Assembly (NCBI GenBank): GCA_903849835.1
Contig: CAINKA010000095.1
Location: 1 to 23,164 of the forward strand
DNA length: 23,164 nt
Direction of reading: 5' to 3'
From: an uncultured Alphaproteobacteria bacterium
GTDB lineage: Bacteria; Pseudomonadota; Alphaproteobacteria; Rickettsiales; UBA1997
Shown: one piece after another, positions 15,794 to 22,625 of the stretch
Layout: each line of letters starts with the position of its first letter
How positions within the stretch are numbered: the stretch's first letter is position 1
The notes under the pieces: generated by a model
Database searches by the model: none
The model's input: the letters and a program-made list of their open reading frames with translations, nothing else
What the model was told of the DNA's origin: nothing
Translations under genes and position numbers: made by a program

Positions 15794-16629
15794 TCAACCG
15801 CAAAATCTCCGTCCATCTCCAAGACTTTCCTGACATTTCTTTCCTCAATGACGAGCAGCAATTAGTCACCGACATGGATCTCGTTCGCGCCGTGTGCTCT
15901 GTGGCCCTGTCGATTCGCGACAATAAAAATTTACGGGTGAGATTGCCGCTGAAAGCGCTCACGGTGATTGGTAAAAATGCGGCGCGGATTTTACCTTTTG
16001 TCGAAATTATTTCCGAAGAAGTGAACGTAAAATCGGTTGCGATCAAAGAAGAAATCTCCGATTTGGCCGAGCTAAAATTACAAATTAATTTCAAAAAAAT
16101 CGGCGCGAAATACGGCGCGAGAATTAAAGAAATTATGCTCGCGGTGAAAGAAGGAAAATGGCAAAAAATTTCCGACAATGAAATCGAAATTGCTGCAGGG
16201 GGAAACGCAGGGGGAAGTGCAGGGGAAAATTACGTAAAATTGGTCGATGACGAGTTCGAAATTAAACTGACAACAAAAAATAATGACGAAAAAAAATTCG
16301 CCGTCGCCGCTCTTCCAACCAATGACTGCCTGATTCAACTCGACATCGAAGTCACCAAAGATTTGGAAGATGAAGGCATCGCCCGCGACATCATTCGCGC
16401 AGTTCAGCAAAACAGAAAAGACGCAGATTTAAATATTTCCGACCACATCAAGCTCAAAATTTTTTCCACAAATCCGCGCATTCTGGAGGTGGCAAAATCT
16501 TTCGAAAATTACATCAAAGCACAAGTTTTGGCCGACGACTTGCAATGCGTCGCCGAAAAATTTTCCACAAAATTTTCCTTCGAAAATAAACTCGATGACG
16601 GTGATTTGATGGTCGGGATTAGTTTGTAA
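15790..16629 (+). pseudogene. ileS: Isoleucyl-tRNA synthetase C-terminal fragment (intact reading frame)
   Basis: The 279 codons match only the C-terminal part of a long (eukaryotic/rickettsial-type) IleRS, the region after the anticodon-binding helices: SVHLQDFPDIS, MDLVRAVCSVALSIRDNKNLRVRLPLKAL, EVNVKSV, LDIEVTKDLEDEGIARDIIRAVQQNRKDADLNISDHI. The HIGH and KMSKS catalytic core, editing domain and most of the anticodon domain are absent; upstream is purM, not the rest of ileS. The frame is undamaged and starts inside the purM stop (ATGA), with GGAG seven bases before its ATG, so it is probably translated. It could be a recent duplicate left by recombination or a stand-alone tRNA-binding domain in use. 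A three-fold 12-base repeat (16195-16230) adds a Gly/Ala-rich stretch. I call it a pseudogene only because it is partial. Confidence 0.75.
16195..16230 (+). repeat. Three tandem 12-base units in the ileS fragment
   Basis: GCAGGGGGAAAC, GCAGGGGGAAGT and GCAGGGGAAAAT follow each other in frame and encode Ala-Gly-Gly-Asn, Ala-Gly-Gly-Ser, Ala-Gly-Glu-Asn. This is likely replication slippage in a surface loop. Confidence 0.85.
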
Positions 16630-16651
16630 TTTTTTGAATTTTTCTCGAAAT

Positions 16652-16665
16652 CTCAGCATGACATT
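16652..16665. repeat. Family A remnant after the ileS fragment
   Basis: CTCAGCATGACATT is the outer end of a family A right arm with no left arm nearby. It lies 23 bases after the fragment's stop and 19 bases before the prfA stop. Confidence 0.65.
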
Positions 16666-16683
16666 GTGCGGTGAATAAAATCC

Positions 16684-17751
16684 CTACTCTTCCCCCGACA
16701 GCTTCTTCGCCTGATCTTCCGCAATCAGCGCATCAATAAATTCATCCAATTCGCCGAGCATCACGCCATCAATTCTGTAGCTGGTGAAATTAATTCTGTG
16801 ATCTGTAACGCGACTTTGCGGGAAATTGTAAGTGCGGATGCGCTCAGATCTGTCGCCGCTTCCCACTTGTTCTTTGCGATCTGCGGCGCGCTCTTTGTCG
16901 ATTCTGGCGCGTTCGGTGTCGTAAATTCGTGAGCGCAAAATTTTCATCGCTTTCTCGCGATTTTTAATTTGCGATTTTTCGTCTTGCATTGAAACCACGG
17001 TGCCGGTTGGAACGTGAGTGATGCGAACCGCTGAGTCTGTAGTGTTGACCGATTGTCCTCCCGGACCACTCGAGCGAAAAACATCAATCCGCAAATCCTT
17101 TTCTTCGATTTTAATATCAACTTCTTCAGCTTCGGGAAGCACCGCAACCGTTGCCGCTGAAGTGTGCACGCGACCTTGATTTTCAGTTTCGGGAACGCGT
17201 TGCACGCGGTGAACGCCAGACTCAAATTTCAATCGCGCAAAAACTCCGCGTCCCGAAATCGACGCCGAAGCGTCTTTGTAACCGCCGAGCCCCGTGTCCG
17301 AAATCGACAAAATTTCGAATTTCCATTTTCGTCTCTCAGCATATTTTTGATACATCGCGAAGAGTTTGTAAGCGAAGAGCGCAGCCTCTTCTCCGCCAGT
17401 TCCAGCGCGCACTTCGAGGATGGCGTTTTTTTCGTCAGCAGCATCACGCGGCAAAAGCGAAAGTTTAATTTGTTGCTCAATTTCCGGAATTTTTTTGGAG
17501 AGATCGAAACGCTCAGCCTCCATCATGTCGCGCATGTCCTTGTCTTCAGTGATCGGCAACATTTCATCAATGTCCGAAATTTCTTTTTGTAGTTTACGAT
17601 ATTGCCCCGTCAGCTCCACGATTGGCGCCATGTCCGAATGTTCCTTCGAAACTTTCGCAAAATTTTGCCCGAGCGCGGATGGGTCGAGCAACTTTTTTTC
17701 CAACTCATGAAATTTCGCGACGATGCCGTCGAGCTTTTGTGTGAAGGACAT
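16684..17751 (-). CDS. prfA: Peptide chain release factor 1
   Basis: Terminates translation at UAA and UAG. The 355-residue protein carries the GGQ motif (GPGGQSVNTTDSAVRITH, GGQ near 230-232) that triggers peptidyl-tRNA hydrolysis. It also carries the stop-codon-recognition PxT tripeptide in RVPETEN (about 186-188), the RF1 form rather than the SPF of RF2. The coiled N-terminal region (about 1-100) and VRAGTGGEEAALFA are standard. The usual downstream partner prmC, which methylates the GGQ glutamine, is missing; the gene ends facing the ileS fragment. Only 8 bases separate its ATG from the stop of the TOPRIM gene upstream, so it is probably co-transcribed with the ATPase/TOPRIM pair. It uses TAG as its own stop. 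Confidence 0.97.
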   Translation of the reverse strand: MSFTQKLDGIVAKFHELEKKLLDPSALGQNFAKVSKEHSDMAPIVELTGQYRKLQKEISDIDEMLPITEDKDMRDMMEAERFDLSKKIPEIEQQIKLSLLPRDAADEKNAILEVRAGTGGEEAALFAYKLFAMYQKYAERRKWKFEILSISDTGLGGYKDASASISGRGVFARLKFESGVHRVQRVPETENQGRVHTSAATVAVLPEAEEVDIKIEEKDLRIDVFRSSGPGGQSVNTTDSAVRITHVPTGTVVSMQDEKSQIKNREKAMKILRSRIYDTERARIDKERAADRKEQVGSGDRSERIRTYNFPQSRVTDHRINFTSYRIDGVMLGELDEFIDALIAEDQAKKLSGEE

Positions 17752-17759
17752 ATTTTTGA

Positions 17760-18503
17760 TTAGAGTTGGGAGAAATCTGTGAGGAATTTTCGAAGAGAAT
17801 CTAGTAACGATCCAGTTTTTTCAAAATCAATTTTACCTTTACTGGCAACGTATCCGATCGATTTCCAACTAGGATCTTTTATCGCTAAAAAAGTTTGAGT
17901 TTTTATTTTTTGAGCACTGATTTTGATCTGTTTTTTTGTTAAACATTCGATCAATTTTTCATCAACACATTCGCGAATTAAAGATTTGTCGCCGTCATCC
18001 AAAGTAGACAAATAAAAATCTTCCAACGCCCCAGTTCCATCGCCTTTATCTAGTAAAAAAACCGAAAGATTTGGTTGCGACGCAAGATTTTCATTTTTTG
18101 GAAATTCCGCAATTTTTTCTGGCAAATTAAATACCGCTGCACGTCCGCCATTCTTAATCAAAGCCGCACTGAGCTCATTAGCTTTTTGGCATTGTCTAAT
18201 CACTACATCAAAAGAATTTTTAGCATTTTTTTCAGCATCAAAAATTATCGCAACATTCTGAACTTTATCCAAAAAATTAGAATCATTTATCATTCGTTTT
18301 AGACCGAATAATTCTGTTTTTCCGTTATCGTTTTTATCTCCGTCTAGCAATTTTGCATTGCCTCCAACCCAATGGATATGGATAGATTTTAGTAACGACT
18401 CATTAATTTTTTTTAAAAAACCAAAAATAAATTGAGCATCATCTTCACCCTCGGTTATGATTAATTTTGGTAGATCGAATTGGTTTAAATTTCTGATGGG
18501 CAT
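17760..18503 (-). CDS. TOPRIM-domain protein, DUF3226-like (putative defence effector)
   Basis: The 247-residue protein has a TOPRIM fold signature: the strand-turn-Glu LIITEGEDDAQFI (Glu18), VAIIFDAEKN (Asp89-Ala-Glu91, in the place of the usual DxD) and FLLDKGDGTGALEDFYL (Glu161-Asp162). These correspond to the DUF3226 pattern EGKDD, vDaDe and GmLEDfl. TOPRIM proteins of this type are metal-dependent nucleases in OLD-like systems; in PARIS the equivalent AriB (DUF4435) is released by the ATPase AriA to cleave tRNA. It starts one base after the ATPase stop, so the two are coupled. A GGAGGAG run lies about 12 bases before its ATG. The C-terminal 80 residues (from about 165) are Lys-rich and unassigned. 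The TOPRIM assignment is good; the defence role is inference. Confidence 0.75.
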   Translation of the reverse strand: MPIRNLNQFDLPKLIITEGEDDAQFIFGFLKKINESLLKSIHIHWVGGNAKLLDGDKNDNGKTELFGLKRMINDSNFLDKVQNVAIIFDAEKNAKNSFDVVIRQCQKANELSAALIKNGGRAAVFNLPEKIAEFPKNENLASQPNLSVFLLDKGDGTGALEDFYLSTLDDGDKSLIRECVDEKLIECLTKKQIKISAQKIKTQTFLAIKDPSWKSIGYVASKGKIDFEKTGSLLDSLRKFLTDFSQL

Positions 18504-18504
18504 G

Positions 18505-19596
18505 TTATCTGATTTCTCCTCCGCTGTTTAGCCTGAGCTGTAAATCTTCTCCGATGTAAGGGTTGACGTAGTTTTTATCTCCGACTTTATCGATATTAAA
18601 AACGGTAAAATCATCTTTGCTAATTGCGCCTTCTTCACAAACTTTATTCAGAGCTGCAATCATTTCGCGTGAATGAGTTGTGGTAACAATCTGTACATTT
18701 TTGTACTTATCTAAAAATTTAGAAAGCACCTTCCATAGATGCTGGAGCTTTGTGTAATGAAGGCCGAACCCAATCTCATCAACGGAGAGAATTATGTTTT
18801 TTTCTTTGTTTTCGATGCAGATTTTATCGATGGTTAAAACTAAGTGTAAAAACCGAACAAATCCGCTGCCCATGTAAGAAACTGAAATTGGCGCTTTGTC
18901 TCCCTCGAAATCAAAAAACAAATCATCTCCACCAACTTGAGAAATATCTTTAAGGTTTGGCTCGAAAGGCTTGAGGTAATCAACGATCTCTCTCCTACGA
19001 TTTGAGAAAGGCATGATCGAAGTAAAGTTGTGAAATATTTCTAGCTTGTTGGGAGTCGTATCTGAAACAAAAAATTGCATTAAGTTTGCAAATTTTTTAC
19101 CCACAAATTTCCCCGTGCCGTTCGAAGAAAGTCCCAAAGTGTCTCCGTCACCTTCAAATGAATACTCCGCTACAAAACTATTAATTTCTGTGATTTCGGT
19201 TGCAGCGGCGATGTTAAAAACTTGTTTAAAATCTTTTGCCTCAGAGGTAAGTCTTGCTTCAAGTTTTAATTTTTTTTCATCATTAAACGTTGCTTCTATT
19301 ACGAAGGGTTCTTCGATGTTTAGGTTATAAAATTGACGAGAAATTTGAGAGCAATGTTTTGAGAAATTTGAGCTTACGAGCGATGATCCATCTGGCGCTG
19401 TTTTGATTCCCCCACCTTCTCTAAGTTGAATTAAGCCAAGAAAAATTATGAGGTTTGGACTCGGAATCGAAATCGCCTCCAACACACTAGTCTTCCCCGA
19501 GTTATTATCCCCCACCAACAAATTAATGCGTTTGAAGTCATTAATTTTCAAATCTTTGATCCCGCGATAATTTTGGATGTGAATGTTTTTTAGCAT
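18505..19596 (-). CDS. AAA15/OLD-like ABC-type ATPase (putative defence sensor)
   Basis: The 363-residue protein resembles SMC/OLD-family ATPases. The N-terminus MLKNIHIQNYRGIKDLKI is the canonical start. Walker A is GDNNSGKT (29-36), a signature-like SYMGSGFVRFL lies at about 240-250, Walker B ends SVDE (Asp273-Glu274), and a switch histidine is in TTTHSREM (His308). There is no long coiled coil and no TOPRIM domain in the same chain; that is supplied by the next gene. The frame is open to 19647, but AGGAAG sits 6 bases before the ATG at 19596, and the protein starts there like its relatives. It is divergent from metG across 101 bases. Together with the TOPRIM gene it resembles PARIS (AriA/AriB) or a split class of OLD system. 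Biochemical role not shown. Confidence 0.8.
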   Translation of the reverse strand: MLKNIHIQNYRGIKDLKINDFKRINLLVGDNNSGKTSVLEAISIPSPNLIIFLGLIQLREGGGIKTAPDGSSLVSSNFSKHCSQISRQFYNLNIEEPFVIEATFNDEKKLKLEARLTSEAKDFKQVFNIAAATEITEINSFVAEYSFEGDGDTLGLSSNGTGKFVGKKFANLMQFFVSDTTPNKLEIFHNFTSIMPFSNRRREIVDYLKPFEPNLKDISQVGGDDLFFDFEGDKAPISVSYMGSGFVRFLHLVLTIDKICIENKEKNIILSVDEIGFGLHYTKLQHLWKVLSKFLDKYKNVQIVTTTHSREMIAALNKVCEEGAISKDDFTVFNIDKVGDKNYVNPYIGEDLQLRLNSGGEIR

Positions 19597-19697
19597 TTTG
19601 AACTTCCTGATTGAATGTTTTTTGAGTGACCGACAAACTGCCGGCAAGGCGCTAGAAAAGCCATCTCATAACATCAGCCTCAAATTAAAAATCAATC

Positions 19698-21299
19698 ATG
19701 CCAAACGGTTCGGAAAGAAACTTCTACGTCACTTCCCCAATTTATTACGTCAACGACGTACCCCACATTGGGCATGCTTACACCTCAATTGCATGTGACG
19801 TAGCGGCGCGGTTTAAGCGGCTCGAAGGCTATGATGTGCGATTCTTAACTGGCACTGACGAACATGGACAAAAGGTTGAAAAATCGGCGTTAGCGCGCGG
19901 AAAAAATCCGCAGGAATTTTGTGACGAAGTTTCAGCAAAGTTCCGCGAACTGGCTTCCACGTTGGATTTGTCGCATGATGATTTTATTCGCACCACAGAA
20001 GAGCGACACAAAAAATCGGCGCAAGAATTTTGGCGACGACTCGAAGCAAACGGTTGGATTTACAAAGATGTCTACGAAGGCTGGTACGCTGTGCGTGACG
20101 AGGCTTTTTACGCCGAAGATGAATTGGTAAATGGCAAAGCTCCGACCGGCGCTGAAGTCACGTGGCACAAGGAAGAAAGTTATTTTTTCAAACTTTCCGC
20201 ATTTCAGGAAAAACTTCTAACCCTCTACGAAGCCGCGCCAGACTTCATCCGCCCGCAATCACGTTTCAACGAAGTGGTGTCGTTTGTGAAAGGTGGATTG
20301 AAAGATTTATCAATCTCCCGCACGTCTTTTTCTTGGGGCATCCCCGTCCCACGAGTTGCCAGTTGCCAGTTGCCAGTTGATGGTCAACCGGTAACAGGCA
20401 ACGGGCAACCGGCCCACGTAATGTACGTTTGGCTCGATGCTCTGACAAATTATCTCTCAGCACTTGGATTTCCTGATGAGCAAGCGGAGCTCTTCCAAAA
20501 ATTTTGGTGCAACACCTCCGAATCGCCCGTCCACATTGTCGGCAAAGACATCGTCCGCTTCCACGCCGTCTACTGGCCAGCATTTTTAATGGCGGCGAAT
20601 TTAAATATTCCGCACTCGATTTACGCGCATGGTTGGTGGACGAATGAGGGGCAAAAAATTTCGAAGTCGGTAGGAAATGTGATTGATCCGCACAAGGAAC
20701 TCGAATGGTTAGAATCTCTCGGCTGTAGTCACGAAACCGCTGTCGATTATTTTCGTTATTTTCTTTTGCGCGAAGTTCCGTTTGGAAATGACGGCGATTA
20801 TTCGCGGATTAGTTTTGTCACACGCGTCAATGCCGAGCTGGCGAATAACATCGGAAACCTTGTCCAGCGCAGTCTCTCGATGATCTTCAAAAATTGTGAC
20901 GGAAAAATTCCGCCAGCAAAAATCGCAATCAAAAAAATTCCACGCGATGAAATTTTTGCCGCGATGAAAAATTTTTCCTTCGACAAAATTTTGGCCGCAA
21001 TCACTGAATTCGCCACTTTAGCCAATAAAAATTTCAACGACGCCGCGCCGTGGAATTTGAAAAAAGAAAATAAAATTTCTGAAATGAATGAAGCGCTTTA
21101 CGATGCGGCGGAATCAATTCGCGTGATTGGAATCCTGTTACTGCCTTTCGTGCCTAAGAGCGCCAATAAAATTTTGGATTTGCTCGCGGTTGAAAATACG
21201 CAAAGAAATTTCGCGGCACTTGGGGAAATGTTGGAAGCTGGGAAAAAAATTAATGAGCCGAAGGCAGTGTTTCCGCGGTTGGATTCAGTGTCATGCTGA
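19698..21299 (+). CDS. metG: Methionyl-tRNA synthetase with an in-frame palindromic insertion
   Basis: Charges tRNA-Met in the cytoplasm. At 533 residues it is class I. It has YVNDVPHIGHAYT (HIGH at 23-26), the KMSKS signature as KISKS (about 319-323), LTGTDEHGQKVEKSA and VDYFRYFLLREVPFG. There is no Cys-based zinc knuckle, as in other alphaproteobacterial forms, and no C-terminal tRNA-binding domain. Between SFSWGIPVP and HVMYVWLDALTNY, where the family has about five residues, there are about 20 (from Val220 to Pro238). They are encoded by a DNA palindrome (20355-20409) that stays in frame. The last three codons, Val-Ser-Cys, and the stop come from a half copy of the family A repeat, so the native C-terminus may have been altered. 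No clear ribosome binding site precedes the ATG. Confidence 0.96.
   Translation: MPNGSERNFYVTSPIYYVNDVPHIGHAYTSIACDVAARFKRLEGYDVRFLTGTDEHGQKVEKSALARGKNPQEFCDEVSAKFRELASTLDLSHDDFIRTTEERHKKSAQEFWRRLEANGWIYKDVYEGWYAVRDEAFYAEDELVNGKAPTGAEVTWHKEESYFFKLSAFQEKLLTLYEAAPDFIRPQSRFNEVVSFVKGGLKDLSISRTSFSWGIPVPRVASCQLPVDGQPVTGNGQPAHVMYVWLDALTNYLSALGFPDEQAELFQKFWCNTSESPVHIVGKDIVRFHAVYWPAFLMAANLNIPHSIYAHGWWTNEGQKISKSVGNVIDPHKELEWLESLGCSHETAVDYFRYFLLREVPFGNDGDYSRISFVTRVNAELANNIGNLVQRSLSMIFKNCDGKIPPAKIAIKKIPRDEIFAAMKNFSFDKILAAITEFATLANKNFNDAAPWNLKKENKISEMNEALYDAAESIRVIGILLLPFVPKSANKILDLLAVENTQRNFAALGEMLEAGKKINEPKAVFPRLDSVSC
20355..20409. repeat. Palindromic element inserted in metG
   Basis: The left arm (20355-20374) is three GTTGCC units separated by A. 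The right arm (20390-20409) is GGTAAC, GGCAAC, GGCAAC with one base between units, so 17 of 20 positions pair. The centre holds its own perfect 5-bp hairpin (GTTGA TGG TCAAC). Length is a multiple that keeps the metG frame. Confidence 0.9.
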
Positions 21300-21332
21300 G
21301 CTTGTCGAAGCATGATTCTAGGCACAGTGCCT
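21289..21332. repeat. Family A half copy at the metG 3' end
   Basis: The left arm TGTCATGCTGAGCTTG and the centre (GGCACAGTGCC) are present. The right arm is missing, and unrelated hairpin DNA begins at about 21333. TCATGCTGA provides Ser-Cys-stop for metG. Confidence 0.9.
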
Positions 21333-21338
21333 ATCGCA

Positions 21339-21422
21339 GGACGGGATTTTTAATCCCATCCTAACGTTCAGTTCAAATTTAAGTTTTACATGAACATGCG
21401 GACGGGGTTACAAACCCCGTCC
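21339..21422. repeat. Two related 23-base hairpins after metG
   Basis: GGACGGGATT/AATCCCATCC (21339-21361, loop TTT, one mismatch) and GGACGGGGTT/AACCCCGTCC (21400-21422, loop ACA, perfect) share one design and orientation and are 38 bases apart. They are REP-like. The second could stop transcription but has no T-run. Confidence 0.85.
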
Positions 21423-21426
21423 AGCG

Positions 21427-21591
21427 CTAGACCCTGCTGACATTCAGTTTTGTTTTCAGTTTTTCAGAAATTTTTAGCGATTTTTGCGTAAAATTTTTTG
21501 GAATATCGGGAATATTTCGAAAAATTTTACGCAAAAAAGAGCAAAAATTTGTGGAAAAATGAAAATAAAAATGAATGTCAACAGGGTCTAG
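21427..21591. repeat. Near-palindromic 165-base element (MITE-like)
   Basis: The outer ends CTAGACCCTG and CAGGGTCTAG are perfect inverted repeats. Arms of about 80 bases align without gaps, with roughly five sixths of positions paired, meeting at CGGG near 21508. The strongest inner part is GCGTAAAATTTTT against AAAAATTTTACGC. There is no open reading frame. It occupies nearly the whole spacer before xthA and ends 20 bases from its ATG. Confidence 0.85.
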
Positions 21592-21611
21592 GTTAGAAAA
21601 AACAACGACAA

Positions 21612-22484
21612 ATGAAAATCATCTCCTGGAACATCAACTCCCTACGCCTGCGCCTTCCGCTGCTAAAAAAATTTATCGCCGTGGCCAATCCCGACGTCAT
21701 TTGCCTGCAAGAAATAAAAGTCTCCGACCCAGAATTCCCGCTGCTTGAAGTTCGCGCTCTCGGCTTCGATCACATCGAATTTTCTGGCGAAAAATCTTAC
21801 AATGGCGTGGCGATTTTTTCGAAATTTCCGCTGACAAAAATCGAGAAAATCGACGTGCTAAATTACGGCCACAAACGTCACATTTCTGCGACAATAAAAA
21901 CTAAAATTGGCGAGGTTGAGTTACATAATTTTTATGTGCCCGCAGGCGGCGATATTCCTGACGTCGCGCTTAATAACAAATTCGATCACAAGCTGAAATT
22001 TGTTGATTGGATGGGTGAGTTTTTTGCGGCTAAGTGCGTTGACATTGCGAAAGAAGTGCGAACAGGATCCTCCTATTTAGGGGGATCGAGCGGACGCGTT
22101 AGCGCCGCGATGGGGGTGCGTATAATAATTCTTGGCGACATGAATATCGCGCCGCTCGAACAAGATGTTTGGTCGCACAAACAGCTGCTAAAAATTGTTT
22201 CGCACACGCCGATCGAAGTTGAAAAAATGAACGCGTTGCAACGCAGTTTAAACTTCATCGACACCCACCGTTTTTTTGTGCCCGAAAATGAAAAACTTTA
22301 CAGTTGGTGGAGTTACCGCGCTGCCGATCCGCTCGGCGCCAATAAAGGCCGCAGACTTGATCACATTTGGGCGACGCCAAACCTAAAACCGCACATTAAA
22401 TCGATGAAAATTTACCGCGATTTTCGTGTTGAAACTCAGCCGTCGGATCACGTGCCGATTGAAACTGTTTTCAACCTCCTTTGA
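21612..22484 (+). CDS. xthA: Exodeoxyribonuclease III / AP endonuclease with an in-frame insertion
   Basis: Cleaves DNA at abasic sites and trims 3' ends in base excision repair, the step after the UDG encoded at 222-1088. The 290-residue protein has the exonuclease-endonuclease-phosphatase motifs: WNINSLR (Asn7 region), CLQEIKV (catalytic Glu), NFYVPAGG, GDMNIAP (about 175-181), WWSYRA, GRRLDHIWAT and SDHVPIE with the catalytic His. Between the helix ending AAKCVDIAKE and IIILGDMNIAP, relatives have only a few residues. Here about 22 (roughly 149-170, VRTGSSYLGGSSGRVSAAMG) are encoded by a repeat-type hairpin sequence, without loss of frame. The stop codon lies inside another repeat that begins at 22473. 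Confidence 0.94.
   Translation: MKIISWNINSLRLRLPLLKKFIAVANPDVICLQEIKVSDPEFPLLEVRALGFDHIEFSGEKSYNGVAIFSKFPLTKIEKIDVLNYGHKRHISATIKTKIGEVELHNFYVPAGGDIPDVALNNKFDHKLKFVDWMGEFFAAKCVDIAKEVRTGSSYLGGSSGRVSAAMGVRIIILGDMNIAPLEQDVWSHKQLLKIVSHTPIEVEKMNALQRSLNFIDTHRFFVPENEKLYSWWSYRAADPLGANKGRRLDHIWATPNLKPHIKSMKIYRDFRVETQPSDHVPIETVFNLL
22062..22118. repeat. Hairpin repeat inserted in xthA
   Basis: ATCCTCC (loop TATTTA) GGGGGAT forms a hairpin with one mismatch, followed by GCGGACGCGTTAGCGCCGC and GATGGGGGT. GACGCGTTAGCG is repeated exactly as its reverse complement at 22579-22590. GCGATGGGGGT also occurs near base 13 of the window. Confidence 0.75.
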
Positions 22485-22615
22485 AAAAGGAGGTGGCGCG
22501 TAGCGCCGGAGGATTTACGTGAGACGGATTCAGATTTATTTTAGATTTTCCGCATCTCACCAAAATCACCCTTCCGCCGCTAACGCGTCTCCCTCCCTCT
22601 TTTGCAAAGAGGGTT
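22473..22615. repeat. Inverted-repeat element between xthA and tsaE
   Basis: The left arm AACCTCCTTTGAAAAAGGAGG with GGCGCGTAGCGCCGGAGG and the right arm (reverse complement AACCCTCTTTGCAAAAGAGGG with GACGCGTTAGCGGCGG) are diverged mirror copies around about 22540. Each arm also folds on itself. It supplies the xthA stop and fills the spacer. Confidence 0.8.
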
Positions 22616-22617
22616 TT
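22595..22617 (+). terminator. Terminator-like hairpin before tsaE
   Basis: CCCTCTTT/AAAGAGGG is a perfect 8-bp stem with loop TGC, followed by TTTT. It is part of the repeat at 22473-22615 and may end xthA transcription. The short T-run makes this uncertain. Confidence 0.4.
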
Positions 22618-22625
22618 ACAAATTT

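Noticed and set aside
19597..19647. 17-residue extension of the ATPase
   Set aside because: A ribosome binding site (AGGAAG) stands before the internal ATG and the protein family starts there.
22602..22625. TTG start for tsaE
   Set aside because: It lies inside a hairpin of a repeat; the ATG at 22626 gives the standard length.
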